Shown one piece after another: positions 1 to 8,980 of a stretch of 64,000 nucleotides of DNA. Numbering within the stretch: position 1 is the stretch's first letter; the number at the start of each line of letters is the position of its first letter. The stretch is from Opitutia bacterium (lineage in GTDB: Bacteria; Verrucomicrobiota; Verrucomicrobiia; Opitutales; Coraliomargaritaceae): the NCBI GenBank assembly GCA_029248665.1, contig JAQWIW010000016.1, positions 62,001 to 126,000 of the forward strand. Direction: 5' to 3'. The translations under genes and the position numbers were made by a program. The notes beneath the pieces are model-generated. The model saw only the letters and a program-made list of their open reading frames with translations, had not been told where the DNA came from and did not search any database.

Positions 1-745
1 CTAAATGATAATTCAATAAATGAGGATAAGAATGAAACACAGATGTGGATAAAAGTGATTCAGGAAAATCTTTATCCACTTTAACTAATTCGACTCCATG
101 AGATGTCCAAAAATCCCTCCCCTTGAAATCCTGTAAATCCTCACTCGCACACACAGGTGCTAATTTTTTAACACAAGTCAACAAAGCACACTTCGCCTTA
201 AAATATTCCTCCATGCTTACATAACGATCTAAATGATCTTCTGCGAAATTTGTCCAAATGAGCCCGTCTAAACTCAACCCACTTGTAATCTCTGCCTGAA
301 AAGAACTGATTTCACATATTGCAATTGCATCTTGATGGTTAGCTTCCGAATTCACCAATTCGCTCAAAGTGACTCCAATATTTCCAGCCACATAAGCTTC
401 TAGCCCCGACGCCCTAAGCACTGCCTGTAACAATCGTGTCACCGTAGTTTTTCCATTCGTTCCAGTCACCCCAAAAATCTTCCCCTTCCAGCGCTCAGCC
501 GCATAGCCAAGCTCTCCATAAACAAATTCCTTACCCAAAAGAAGCTCCCTCCATTCGTGCTTTTTAGAGAACCCCGGACTGAAAATAAAGTGATCAAAGC
601 TACTCACATCTGATTCTGAAAAATGACTCTTAAAGCCAGCCTTTTCCTCATCGAACACCGTTACGGAATACCCCTCAGAAATCACTAAATCTGCAGCAGA
701 TTGTCCGCTCAATCCCGCACCAAATACAGCCACACGTTTTTTCAT
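1..745 (-). CDS. murD: UDP-N-acetylmuramoylalanine--D-glutamate ligase (MurD), N-terminal part
   Basis: MurD adds D-glutamate to UDP-MurNAc-L-Ala in the cytoplasm, the second amino-acid addition of peptidoglycan precursor synthesis. About 248 residues are in the window and the C-terminal part is cut by the left edge. The N-terminus shows a Rossmann-like nucleotide fold (VFGAGLSGQSA). Near residues 92-104 lies the Mur-ligase ATP loop GVTGTNGKTT, followed by the family's SSFQ stretch. The ATG at 743-745 follows the mraY stop codon (747-749) with one base between, so it is the last gene seen in the dcw operon and is probably translationally coupled to mraY. The gene order and the N-terminal dinucleotide-like fold separate it from MurC, MurE and MurF. 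Confidence 0.96.
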   Translation of the reverse strand, partial: MKKRVAVFGAGLSGQSAADLVISEGYSVTVFDEEKAGFKSHFSESDVSSFDHFIFSPGFSKKHEWRELLLGKEFVYGELGYAAERWKGKIFGVTGTNGKTTVTRLLQAVLRASGLEAYVAGNIGVTLSELVNSEANHQDAIAICEISSFQAEITSGLSLDGLIWTNFAEDHLDRYVSMEEYFKAKCALLTCVKKLAPVCASEDLQDFKGRDFWTSHGVELVKVDKDFPESLLSTSVFHSYPHLLNYHL

Positions 746-746
746 C

Positions 747-1847
747 CTAACGAAGCTTCAAGGTCGCAATACCTGCAATGGCAAATAACAAAGACAAAAT
801 CCAAAAACGAATCACCACTTTATTCTCAAGCCATCCACCCAATTGAAAATGATGATGAATCGGAGACATTCTAAAAATTCTTCGACCAAATACTTTGAAA
901 GAAAATACCTGAAGAATCACAGACAAAGCTTCCGCCACAAAAATACCCCCAACGATAATTAAAGTAAACGGTTGATGGATCATAAAAGCAATCACGCCAA
1001 TAATACCACCCAAGCCCAATGAGCCAGTATCCCCCATAAAAACTTCGGCCGGATAACAATTAAACCAAAGAAAGGCTAAGCTTGCTCCCAGTAAAGCACT
1101 ACAGACAACCGCAAGCTCTCCACCATTTGGGATATAGCTGATAAATAAATAATCTGAAATAATTGCATTCCCTGAAGCATACGCAAAAATTAAATAAGCC
1201 AGGGTGACCGTCACCGTACATCCGATAGCCAAACCATCAATCCCATCCGTTAAATTAATCGCATTACTCGAACCAGATAAAACAATAAAAAAGAAAGGAA
1301 AAAATAAAACCAAAGGTAACTGCTCAATCGCTACATACTTATAAAACGGAACCCATAATTCTCGGATTTGTTCACTCGACTCTGGAACAGATAGCAAAAT
1401 TAAAGAAGCAATTCCCGCAACCACTCCCTGACCTAATAATTTTTTCGCACTCGATAAGCCCTTACTGTTTTGTTTAAAAACTTTCAAATAATCATCGACA
1501 AATCCGATCAAAGTCAGCCCTAAATAAACCAATAAACTAGTATAGACATAAACATTTGGCTTAGCCCATAAAATTACACTTAGAGTCACCGCAATACAGA
1601 TAATAAAGCCTCCCATTGTTGGAGTTTCCGACTTATCTTTTGTCAAATCAGCAAGTATACCCACTTCATCATGCGTACGAAGCATCTGTTTCATCCTAAA
1701 TTGCTTCAACATAGTGATTATCCAAGGGCCGACAATAAAGCCAATCGCCATTGAAGTCAGTCCACAGAATGCAATACGCAATGAAAGATAACGAAACAGT
1801 CGTAAAGGGCCAAAGTAAGATTCAAAATCTGCAAGATAACTAAGCAT
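747..1847 (-). CDS. mraY: Phospho-N-acetylmuramoyl-pentapeptide-transferase (MraY)
   Basis: Integral membrane enzyme that transfers phospho-MurNAc-pentapeptide from UDP to undecaprenyl phosphate, making lipid I. The protein is 366 aa, normal for the family, with about ten hydrophobic segments. Family landmarks are visible: the aspartate pair in GFVDDYLK, the NLTDGIDGLA loop, MGDTGSLGLGG, and a histidine-rich C-terminal loop (SPIHHHFQ) before the last helices. The start overlaps the end of murF by 8 bp and the stop is one base before murD, so it sits inside one tight operon. No Shine-Dalgarno sequence precedes the ATG. Confidence 0.98.
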   Translation of the reverse strand: MLSYLADFESYFGPLRLFRYLSLRIAFCGLTSMAIGFIVGPWIITMLKQFRMKQMLRTHDEVGILADLTKDKSETPTMGGFIICIAVTLSVILWAKPNVYVYTSLLVYLGLTLIGFVDDYLKVFKQNSKGLSSAKKLLGQGVVAGIASLILLSVPESSEQIRELWVPFYKYVAIEQLPLVLFFPFFFIVLSGSSNAINLTDGIDGLAIGCTVTVTLAYLIFAYASGNAIISDYLFISYIPNGGELAVVCSALLGASLAFLWFNCYPAEVFMGDTGSLGLGGIIGVIAFMIHQPFTLIIVGGIFVAEALSVILQVFSFKVFGRRIFRMSPIHHHFQLGGWLENKVVIRFWILSLLFAIAGIATLKLR

Positions 1848-3237
1848 TATAGGAATGAGTAAAAAAGGGAATTAAAGCTTCCAATTTACAAGAGCGACTA
1901 CCCTTTAAAAAGATCGCACCGATAAATTGACTGAAATCTACATTACATAATTCAATAGTCAAAAAAGACTCAAGCACTGAATCATCCCAGCCCGCAGATT
2001 TTGCCCCTTTTTTGTAGGCATCTGTTAATTCACTTGCTCCAATAAAAATAAGCCTATCACCCTTCCTAGGTTTCAATGCCTGAGTCACCGACTCATGAAA
2101 GGCACATGAATTTTCTCCCAACTCATTCATGATTCCCAAAACATATAAACGCTGTACACAATCCTCAGAAACACGCTCAAAAGTGTTCAATGAATCATGC
2201 ATAGAGCTAGGATTCGCATTATAACTATCCTGAAAAATAAAACTCTTACCTTCTTCATCCAAAGGAATAATCGCACCTCTTCCACCCACAGGGTTCCATG
2301 ATTCAATACCCTCCAAGATTGTGTCCGTCGCCACACCCATTTCCATCGCTGTAACCACTGATAATACAGAATTTTGTATCATGCCCTCGCTCAAACTCTG
2401 AAGCCGATACTCATATTTCTGATCACCACACACAAGTGACACTTTCGCTGAATGCTTTTCTGATTCAATCCATTGATAGCCATAAATATTCTTATAAGAT
2501 GCCATAGCATGCACCACACCTTTAACAATAGCTACGGCATCTGAGCGATAACCTTCAAATGCAGATCGCTCTAAAACGGCTTTTGGTGCAACCACCATAG
2601 CACCCTCCTTTGCATACTCAAGCAACTTAGACTTTTCTTCAGCGATTAAATCCACTGTTCCAAATCCTTCTAAATGAGCCTCACCAATATTTGTAAACAC
2701 ACAAACATTCGGTTGAATGATTGAACTTAAAAGCGACATTTCACCTTGGTCACTCACGCCCGCCTCAATCACAGAAAATGCATAATCTTTCTCAGGCAAT
2801 TTAGCTAAAGTCATAGAAACTCCCAAGCAATTATTCCAATTTCCTTTAGTAGCATAGGTTTTGTTACTACCCAAAACACTTTGAAGCATTGCCTTTGTGC
2901 TCGTTTTTCCACAACTCCCAGTAATCCCAATTACAGGATTCATAAAATCACCTCTCACCCTTCGAGCAATATTCGCCAAAGCTTCGAGACTATTTTCCAC
3001 AATTAATTGAGGAATTTCTAAAGCTATGGCTCTCTCAACAATACAGCAAGAAGCTCCTCGCTTCATAGCCTCCTCAATAAAATCATGCCCATCCCGTACG
3101 CCATAACTCAAAGCTACAAACAGTGATTTCGGCTCGATCATTCGTGTGTCAAAAAATAGCCCCTCAATCATTAAAGGAGAATCACCATGCCAATACCCCC
3201 CAGTCCATTCTGCTAAATCTCTCCCTTTAAATGCCAT
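1840..3237 (-). CDS. murF: UDP-N-acetylmuramoyl-tripeptide--D-alanyl-D-alanine ligase (MurF)
   Basis: MurF adds the D-Ala-D-Ala dipeptide to the UDP-MurNAc tripeptide in the cytoplasm. The protein is 465 aa, typical length. It has the N-terminal substrate domain with FDTRMIEPKSLFVAL, the ATP loop GITGSCGKTSTK around residue 105, an acidic IEAGVSDQGEM segment, and the C-terminal ligase-domain sequence DSYNANPSSM. It lies between murE and mraY, 16 bp after murE, and overlaps mraY. This is one of the few genes here with a purine-rich GAGGA sequence upstream of its ATG. Confidence 0.97.
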   Translation of the reverse strand: MAFKGRDLAEWTGGYWHGDSPLMIEGLFFDTRMIEPKSLFVALSYGVRDGHDFIEEAMKRGASCCIVERAIALEIPQLIVENSLEALANIARRVRGDFMNPVIGITGSCGKTSTKAMLQSVLGSNKTYATKGNWNNCLGVSMTLAKLPEKDYAFSVIEAGVSDQGEMSLLSSIIQPNVCVFTNIGEAHLEGFGTVDLIAEEKSKLLEYAKEGAMVVAPKAVLERSAFEGYRSDAVAIVKGVVHAMASYKNIYGYQWIESEKHSAKVSLVCGDQKYEYRLQSLSEGMIQNSVLSVVTAMEMGVATDTILEGIESWNPVGGRGAIIPLDEEGKSFIFQDSYNANPSSMHDSLNTFERVSEDCVQRLYVLGIMNELGENSCAFHESVTQALKPRKGDRLIFIGASELTDAYKKGAKSAGWDDSVLESFLTIELCNVDFSQFIGAIFLKGSRSCKLEALIPFFTHSYNA

Positions 3238-3253
3238 AAATTTTACATCCTCA

Positions 3254-4744
3254 TCATTGATTCACACGAAATCGCTTTTCAATTAATTCTTTAGCTACCT
3301 TCCGATCATCAAAAGGAATCATTGTCCCCTCTAATTCTTGATACATTTCATGGCCCTTACCCGCAATTAAAATACAATCATTGGCTTTCGCCAATTCAAA
3401 TGCATAAGCAATTGCATTGCGACGATCCTTAATAAAAACCACATGTTCCGACTCAGCTTTGCTTTTTATACCCGCTTTCATATCCTCAAAAATCGCCTCG
3501 ATAGATTCCGAACGAGGATTATCTGAAGTTACTATCACTAAATCCGATGCCTCTATAGCTGCCCGCATCATCAAAGGTCGCTTACCTTTATCTCGATTAC
3601 CGCCACATCCAAAAACAATAATCTTCTGCCCATTCGTAAATTCATGAATTACCTCACCACTATGCTTAATTGCATCACCCGTATGGGCATAATCCACCAA
3701 AACATTAAACTCCTGTCCTGCAATCACACGCTCCATTCGACCTGGAACACCTGGAAATGATTTTAATTGCTTTAATAAATGATCCATAGAACGCCCCTGA
3801 GAATAGCCAATAGTCAAAGCAGCCAAGACATTTGAAACATTGTGCCTGCCTAACAAATTGTAAGAAACCTCTATGCTTCCATCTGGATAAGATAGTTCGA
3901 AAGATGTACCCTTCTCACTTAAGCAAATTGATTTTGCTGAAAAATCAGCAGATGAATCTCCATCAGCGCTAAATGTCAGACACTCTGCATTTTCTCCCAC
4001 AGCCTCCAATATCATTTGACCGTAATCACAATCAAAATTCACAATCGCTTTTTTTGCTTTCGTACCCAACACCCCTGTAAACAAGCGTTTCTTTACCTCA
4101 AAATAAGAATCAATTGATTCATGGTAATCAATATGATCTCTAGATAAATTCAAAAACACCACCGTATCCATTTGGATAAAGTGCACACGTTTTTGATCAA
4201 TTCCATGAGAACTCACTTCAAGTAAAGCATCTGAACAATTCGATACTTTCATTTCAGAAAATAATTCAAAACAATCCGCTGACTCAGGTGTTGTTCTATG
4301 AGAGGGTAAGGTTCGGTTTCCGATATCATAACGAATTGTCCCGATTAATCCGACTAATTGACTCCCACCCAATAAATGCTGACCTAACATAGTCACGGTT
4401 GTTTTTCCATTAGTACCCGTAACACCAATAATATTTAAATCTTCATCAGGAGACGCATAGAATAATTTGGAAATTTTAGCTAAAGCCAAACGTACATTCT
4501 TAACTTGAATAAAATTAATAGGAAAATGTTTTCCTGAAGGCTCTTCTGAAATAACCGCAACCACACCTCTCGCTATCGCCTCCTCGATATAGACATTACC
4601 ATCTTCCCGAGCTCCACTTATTGCAAAAAATAATCCTCCAGGAACCGCTCTGCGACTATCCGTGATTATCGCAGTGAAATTAACTGCTTCGCTCAATTGC
4701 TGATCCACCAACTCAATTTCATTCAATAAATCATTCAATATCAT
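3254..4744 (-). CDS. murE: UDP-N-acetylmuramoyl-tripeptide synthetase (MurE), meso-DAP type
   Basis: MurE adds the third amino acid to UDP-MurNAc-L-Ala-D-Glu. The protein is 496 aa. Visible motifs are the N-terminal DSRRAVPGGLFFA segment, the ATP loop GVTGTNGKTTV near residue 110, TTPES, VSSHGIDQKR, and SDNPRSE near residue 408. In this family DNPR at that place marks enzymes that use meso-diaminopimelate rather than lysine, so the cell wall is predicted to be DAP-type. It lies 37 bp downstream of ftsI. No Shine-Dalgarno sequence is seen before the ATG. Confidence 0.97.
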   Translation of the reverse strand: MILNDLLNEIELVDQQLSEAVNFTAIITDSRRAVPGGLFFAISGAREDGNVYIEEAIARGVVAVISEEPSGKHFPINFIQVKNVRLALAKISKLFYASPDEDLNIIGVTGTNGKTTVTMLGQHLLGGSQLVGLIGTIRYDIGNRTLPSHRTTPESADCFELFSEMKVSNCSDALLEVSSHGIDQKRVHFIQMDTVVFLNLSRDHIDYHESIDSYFEVKKRLFTGVLGTKAKKAIVNFDCDYGQMILEAVGENAECLTFSADGDSSADFSAKSICLSEKGTSFELSYPDGSIEVSYNLLGRHNVSNVLAALTIGYSQGRSMDHLLKQLKSFPGVPGRMERVIAGQEFNVLVDYAHTGDAIKHSGEVIHEFTNGQKIIVFGCGGNRDKGKRPLMMRAAIEASDLVIVTSDNPRSESIEAIFEDMKAGIKSKAESEHVVFIKDRRNAIAYAFELAKANDCILIAGKGHEMYQELEGTMIPFDDRKVAKELIEKRFRVNQ

Positions 4745-4781
4745 AGCTATAAAAAAATTCCCATTTCACAATTCATTACCT

Positions 4782-6551
4782 CTACTTACGAGTCGCAATC
4801 CATTCCTTTGAATACTCCGAAGAACGAATTTCTAAATATCGGATACAATCCTCGGCGATATTCTTGAATACAGGAGCCGCCACAACCCCACCATAACCAA
4901 TTTTCCCCTTAAGCTTCGGTGCATCCACCACAACCGTAATAATCACTTGAGGATCATCAACGGGTAGAAATCCAGAAAATGATGCCACGTGCGACTTACT
5001 TGAATAGCTATTATTAATTATTTTCTGCGTGGTTCCCGTTTTACCACCTACCGAATAACCTTTAATTGCAGCACGCTTCGCCGTTCCAGTCACACCAACG
5101 ACTTGTCTCAACAAATCCGCCATTTGCTCCGAAACATATTCATTAATTACTCTACGTTTTGTTATCGCAGGATATTCTAAAAGTAAAGCACCCTCAGAAT
5201 TGGTAATTCGATCAATAATCCTAGGCTTCATCAATACACCCTTATTCGCAATCACACTCATTGCGTAATGAATTTGCAAAGGCGTACCATCAATCGCATG
5301 TCCCATTGGCATTCTCGATATAGTTAATCCATCCCAGCGATTAATCGGATGCAATGTCCCAGAAATTTCTCCCCGCAAGCCCAAATCAGTACTCTCTCCA
5401 AAACCAAAAGACTCCGCATATGAATGTAAACGTTCTTCACCTAAAATCATTCCCAAGTGTGCCGCACCTCGATTACTCGATTTGATCACAATATCCGCCA
5501 TACTTAAACGATCATATAAATGATGGTCACTCGGCAGACGCACTTTACGGTTCTGATAAGTCACAACTGCCTTACCCGTTTCAAATACATCCTTTAGCTC
5601 AACCTCTGATTCATTTAAAACACCTGAAGCAGGTACGATTTTGAAGGTTGATCCAGGTTCAAAAACATCTGTTATTGCACGATTTCTTTGATGGGCTATC
5701 GGGTATAATTGTGTGTTAAAAAATTCATTGAGATCAAAAGTCGGATAATTCGCTAAAGCTAAAATAGAGCCATCATTTGGACGACTCACAATCACACTAA
5801 TCCCCTCAGGATTATAACGCTCAACCACCAAATCAATCGCTTCCTCAACCGAACTCTGTATACGTTGATCCAAGGTCAAATAAACATCATTTCCATTCAT
5901 CTCTGAAATCTCACGCGATCGCTTATGTGCTAATTCTCTACGCCTACCATCTCTTTCTGTTTCCACCCAGCCATCTTGTCCCCGCAAGTAATAATCACAC
6001 ATTTCTTCCACTCCCGATACCGCAACAGATTCATGATTAACAAATCCAATAACATGAGAGGCCAATTCATTTCCTGGATAAAATCTTTGATTTTTCCGAT
6101 TTCCGTAAACTCCAGTGATGCCCAAATTCATCACCGCCTCATAAGTCTTAAGATTCACATTTTTAGCTAAAGATGCCCATCGAATCAAGCGACCACTCTT
6201 AGACCTAACTTTCTTCTCCATCACACCCACCATTTCAGTATAAGGTATCTCTAAAATAAAGGCCAAGTGTCCCCATTTATCACGCTCCTCATCTTTTAAA
6301 AAATTAGGATCCACGCCCACCGTATAAGAACTATGAGTCGCGGCCAAAATATTCCCATTAACGTCAAAAATGTCACCACGTTGAGATGCCAAAACACGGA
6401 CTGATTTACGTACATTTTCCGCAAAACCCTTTAATCGCTCACTATCTATTACTTGTAGATAAAATAATCGCCCACAAATCACCAAAAAGGCGAAAAGAAT
6501 AAAAAAAACAATTAACCTTAACCGATTCAAAGATACAAACGCCTGACTCAT
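4782..6551 (-). CDS. ftsI: Septal peptidoglycan transpeptidase FtsI (PBP3-type)
   Basis: Class B penicillin-binding protein that cross-links septal peptidoglycan, working with FtsW. The 589-aa protein has a short cytoplasmic start, one membrane segment (about residues 9-32), a PBP dimerisation-type region beginning near LASQRGDIFDVNG, and a transpeptidase domain. The catalytic motifs are present: STFK (about residue 300), SSN (about 357) and KTG in GGKTGTTQK (about 502). There are no PASTA repeats after the transpeptidase domain, unlike the Spo-type homologues of Gram-positives. It sits between ftsL-like and murE, the canonical place for the divisome PBP. Confidence 0.97.
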   Translation of the reverse strand: MSQAFVSLNRLRLIVFFILFAFLVICGRLFYLQVIDSERLKGFAENVRKSVRVLASQRGDIFDVNGNILAATHSSYTVGVDPNFLKDEERDKWGHLAFILEIPYTEMVGVMEKKVRSKSGRLIRWASLAKNVNLKTYEAVMNLGITGVYGNRKNQRFYPGNELASHVIGFVNHESVAVSGVEEMCDYYLRGQDGWVETERDGRRRELAHKRSREISEMNGNDVYLTLDQRIQSSVEEAIDLVVERYNPEGISVIVSRPNDGSILALANYPTFDLNEFFNTQLYPIAHQRNRAITDVFEPGSTFKIVPASGVLNESEVELKDVFETGKAVVTYQNRKVRLPSDHHLYDRLSMADIVIKSSNRGAAHLGMILGEERLHSYAESFGFGESTDLGLRGEISGTLHPINRWDGLTISRMPMGHAIDGTPLQIHYAMSVIANKGVLMKPRIIDRITNSEGALLLEYPAITKRRVINEYVSEQMADLLRQVVGVTGTAKRAAIKGYSVGGKTGTTQKIINNSYSSKSHVASFSGFLPVDDPQVIITVVVDAPKLKGKIGYGGVVAAPVFKNIAEDCIRYLEIRSSEYSKEWIATRK

Positions 6552-6554
6552 AAT

Positions 6555-6758
6555 TTAATGAAACAATTTATGTATTTTGTATACTTGGCGATTTTTCAGT
6601 TTTAAAAGACCCATTAAAGTAGCCCTTGAAGGCTGAACTAAAGATTCACTCTTTAAGTGACATCGGATACTATTTATTTTTCCTCGGATGCAGATTTCCT
6701 TCCAAAATGAATTCAATATTTTTAAACAAAGTTTGATTACTTTCTTAATTGTATTCAT
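6555..6758 (-). CDS. Small, very basic unknown protein inside the dcw operon
   Basis: Reads as 67 residues with about 15 Lys/Arg, two Glu and no Asp, starting MNTIKKVIKLCLK. The first 20 residues could form a cationic amphipathic helix. I recognise no family. Its case as a real gene rests on fit: the ATG overlaps the stop of the ftsL-like gene as TGATG, and its stop is three bases before the ftsI start, so it fills the gap exactly. It could be a small divisome or membrane-associated factor, a translational relay to ftsI, or chance. Conservation in relatives would settle it. Confidence 0.45.
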   Translation of the reverse strand: MNTIKKVIKLCLKILNSFWKEICIRGKINSIRCHLKSESLVQPSRATLMGLLKLKNRQVYKIHKLFH

Positions 6759-7120
6759 CAGAATTGATTTTTGTAAATAGTGCTCTGATTATTTTGAGCA
6801 TTCACATAGACATTACCCGTTTTTGAAGTCGTTGTTTCAACCCAGACAATTTGCTTATCCACAATAGGGACTAAACGATTTGAAACCTTACTTTGTAAAA
6901 TGATTGGTTGATGTGCATTCGCAATAACCTCGTCTAAGTGATTCAACTTTCTCAATATATCCTGATGACGTTTTTCCAACAACACAGTTTGTTTAGCCAC
7001 ACAAGAAACTTCATGCTGAATCCATAGCAGGGAAAAAGAACCAGCTGCAACAATGGATAAAACACACACCACCATCACGCTAACACTGAAAATAATAGCC
7101 CCTTTGTTAGATTTATTCAT
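6758..7120 (-). CDS. ftsL: FtsL-like cell division protein
   Basis: The 120-aa protein has a short basic cytoplasmic start, one strongly hydrophobic segment (about residues 9-34), then a likely coiled-coil stretch with charged heptads (LLEKRHQDILRKLNHLDEV) and a polar tail. That is the layout of FtsL, a bitopic protein that forms a complex with FtsB and FtsQ and helps activate FtsWI. FtsL sequences diverge too much for motif proof, so the call rests on topology, size and the position between rsmH and ftsI. The start overlaps rsmH by four bases (ATGA), and the stop overlaps the next small gene. Confidence 0.72.
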   Translation of the reverse strand: MNKSNKGAIIFSVSVMVVCVLSIVAAGSFSLLWIQHEVSCVAKQTVLLEKRHQDILRKLNHLDEVIANAHQPIILQSKVSNRLVPIVDKQIVWVETTTSKTGNVYVNAQNNQSTIYKNQF

Positions 7121-8091
7121 GATGCTACCCCTTCGATTAATTTTTTAATCCCACGCATCCGAGCACTACGACTTCGGGTATTCTCTCGAATCTCATCCTC
7201 CTTAGCCTTCACCGCTTTTGTCTCAATCATAGATCCCAAAATTTCACGCTCTTCCTGAAAACGATCATCTTTTCTATGCTCAGGACGACCCGATAATTTT
7301 CGAAAAAAGCGTTTCACGATACGGTCTTCCAATGAATGAAAACTAATCGCCACCATCACACCATTGACTTTCAAACGGCGAAACCCTTCTTCCAATCCCG
7401 CTTCAATTGACTCCAATTCATTATTAATAGCAATCCGTACCCCTTGAAAGGTTCGTGTAGCAGGATGAATACGTTCTTTAAAGCCAGCCCTTCTTGGTAT
7501 AACCGATTCAATCAAATCAGCAAATGATTTTGTTCGCCCCAAAATACCTTTTCCTCGAGCTCCTAAAATCGCTGCAATCACCTTTCTCCAAGATCGCTCT
7601 TCACCATAATTTCGAATTGCACGAATTAAATCTGCCTCACTTGCCGATTCTAAAAACTCACTCGCAGTGATACCCTCACGATTATTCATACGCATATCTA
7701 AAGGTGCATCAAAACGAAAACTAAATCCTCGCTCACCCTCGTCCAATTGAAATGAAGACAAACCAAAATCGAATAATATACCATCAAAACTTTGTTCTTC
7801 CAAATCACCCATATCCGCAAAATTCGTCGAATGAAACGAAAAGCGATCCCCGTATAGTTTCTTCAAAGCCAAAGCTCTCTCTTCCGCCTCCGGATCTTGA
7901 TCAATTGCCACTACACAAACCTCAGGAGAACTTTCCAACATCGCTCGTGTATGTCCACCGCCACCAAAAGTACCATCAAGAAAAAGACCTCCATTCTCAG
8001 GATGCAAATACGCCATCGTCGCCTCAAGCAATACCGGCACATGTTTACTTGAACCTTGTGCGCTTAAAGTATCATCCATTGAGAGTAGCAT
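7117..8091 (-). CDS. rsmH: 16S rRNA (cytosine1402-N4)-methyltransferase RsmH
   Basis: Class I SAM-dependent methyltransferase that modifies C1402 in the ribosomal P site. The protein is 324 aa. The SAM-binding sequence GTFGGGGHTRAML is near residue 40, the acidic VVAIDQDPEA follows, and FDGILFDFGLSSFQLD and ATRTFQGVRIAINNELE are family signatures, as is the SFHSLEDRIVKRFF region near the C-terminus. The ATG at 8091 is used here; a second in-frame ATG lies four codons later. It overlaps the ftsL-like gene by four bases. Upstream is the small gene at 8137-8328. Confidence 0.98.
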   Translation of the reverse strand: MLLSMDDTLSAQGSSKHVPVLLEATMAYLHPENGGLFLDGTFGGGGHTRAMLESSPEVCVVAIDQDPEAEERALALKKLYGDRFSFHSTNFADMGDLEEQSFDGILFDFGLSSFQLDEGERGFSFRFDAPLDMRMNNREGITASEFLESASEADLIRAIRNYGEERSWRKVIAAILGARGKGILGRTKSFADLIESVIPRRAGFKERIHPATRTFQGVRIAINNELESIEAGLEEGFRRLKVNGVMVAISFHSLEDRIVKRFFRKLSGRPEHRKDDRFQEEREILGSMIETKAVKAKEDEIRENTRSRSARMRGIKKLIEGVAS

Positions 8092-8136
8092 CGTAGATTG
8101 TTTGATTTTAGGGTGTAATATTTGGCTTAACTTAAA

Positions 8137-8328
8137 TTATAAATAGATATTTTCTCCAGAATAGCTCTGTCTCTTCCTTAAAGCATTACCGATCGCATCC
8201 GATAATTCCAAAGGACTTTGTGATGGAGAAATAATCCTCCAAGGGACACGCTGACTCCGTTCTGAAAAAACGATATAACCCGATTTTATAAAATTTTCTC
8301 GTGCAATATGTTTTAAGACCGATTTCAT
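8137..8328 (-). CDS. Small unknown protein between mraZ and rsmH
   Basis: Reads as 63 residues starting MKSVLKHIARENF, with a Trp-containing middle (QRVPWRIISPSQSP) and a basic C-terminal part. No transmembrane segment and no known family. The ATG lies 8 bp after the mraZ stop on the same strand, and rsmH starts 45 bp after its end, so it fits the operon. In most bacteria mraZ and rsmH are adjacent, so an extra small gene here is unusual. It may be a lineage-specific regulator or simply an open frame in a spacer. Confidence 0.5.
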   Translation of the reverse strand: MKSVLKHIARENFIKSGYIVFSERSQRVPWRIISPSQSPLELSDAIGNALRKRQSYSGENIYL

Positions 8329-8336
8329 TTTTTTAA

Positions 8337-8798
8337 CTATAAGCCAAAACGTTGAAAAACAGCAGCCTTCGTACCCCCATCCACGGTGTACGAAGACTGA
8401 AATTTTTCGTATCCTTCATCACTAAATAAACTAAACGTTGAAAGTTTCCCGATCAGCACCACATCCTTTTGGATTTTTGCATGCCCCACTAAGCGGTCAT
8501 TTAAATTAATTCGCCCCTGCTTATCACAAGTAAAACTATGTGCCATTGACATCAGTTCTGTAATCGCCTTCTGCCCTTCAATATCCCCAATGCTCACTTG
8601 AGAAATCCTCGCTTCCAATTGAGCCACCATCTTAGGCGGATAGACTGAAATATTTCCATCCGGAGTCGGTAAGGCCAAATAACTAATATCCATCCCCCCA
8701 GTCTTAGGCCTCCAATTAGCAGGAATCGTCAAGCGACCCTTTTCATCGATTGTACGATGAAATTCTCCAACAAATAATGTAGATTCCTGCATTTCCAT
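8337..8798 (-). CDS. mraZ: Transcriptional regulator MraZ
   Basis: DNA-binding regulator of the dcw cluster, made of two SpoVT/AbrB-like half repeats. The first half contains FHRTIDEKGRLTIPANWRP and the second SFTCDKQGRINLNDRLVGHA, both with the expected D-x-x-GR core. I chose the ATG at 8796-8798, giving 153 aa, the usual length. An in-frame TTG at 8811-8813 would add five residues but lies inside the operator. Another ATG follows at 8790-8792. It is the first gene of the operon and lies just downstream of four MraZ-type boxes, so autoregulation is expected. Confidence 0.96.
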   Translation of the reverse strand: MEMQESTLFVGEFHRTIDEKGRLTIPANWRPKTGGMDISYLALPTPDGNISVYPPKMVAQLEARISQVSIGDIEGQKAITELMSMAHSFTCDKQGRINLNDRLVGHAKIQKDVVLIGKLSTFSLFSDEGYEKFQSSYTVDGGTKAAVFQRFGL

Positions 8799-8807
8799 AG
8801 CGATATA

Positions 8808-8851
8808 ACCCAATACTCACCATTTCTCCCCACAATACCCCACCTTGTCAA
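8808..8851 (-). promoter_or_regulatory. MraZ operator (four TGGG boxes) with -35 element
   Basis: Reading the minus strand, four five-base boxes TGGGG (8838-8842), TGGGG (8828-8832), TGGTG (8818-8822) and TGGGT (8808-8812) are spaced exactly 10 bp, one helical turn. Tandem TGGGN boxes with 5-bp spacers are the known MraZ binding pattern. A perfect -35 hexamer TTGACA lies at 8846-8851, so the boxes occupy the core promoter and early leader. The -10 element is not obvious. Box 3 is the weakest, with a T in place of the third G. Confidence 0.85.
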
Positions 8852-8980
8852 GCCATTTCACCCCTTTTTACGCAATTTCTCCATAATAAATCAGGCACCC
8901 AAGGTACCCCCAATTCGCCCTAGCCCTTCAATTCGGAAGAAAGACACAAGGAAGAGATCAAGCAAAACAAATAAGGCTTT

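Noticed and set aside
7752-8096. 114-residue open frame antisense to rsmH
   Set aside because: It is low-complexity, has no neighbour on its strand, and lies entirely within the well-supported rsmH gene.
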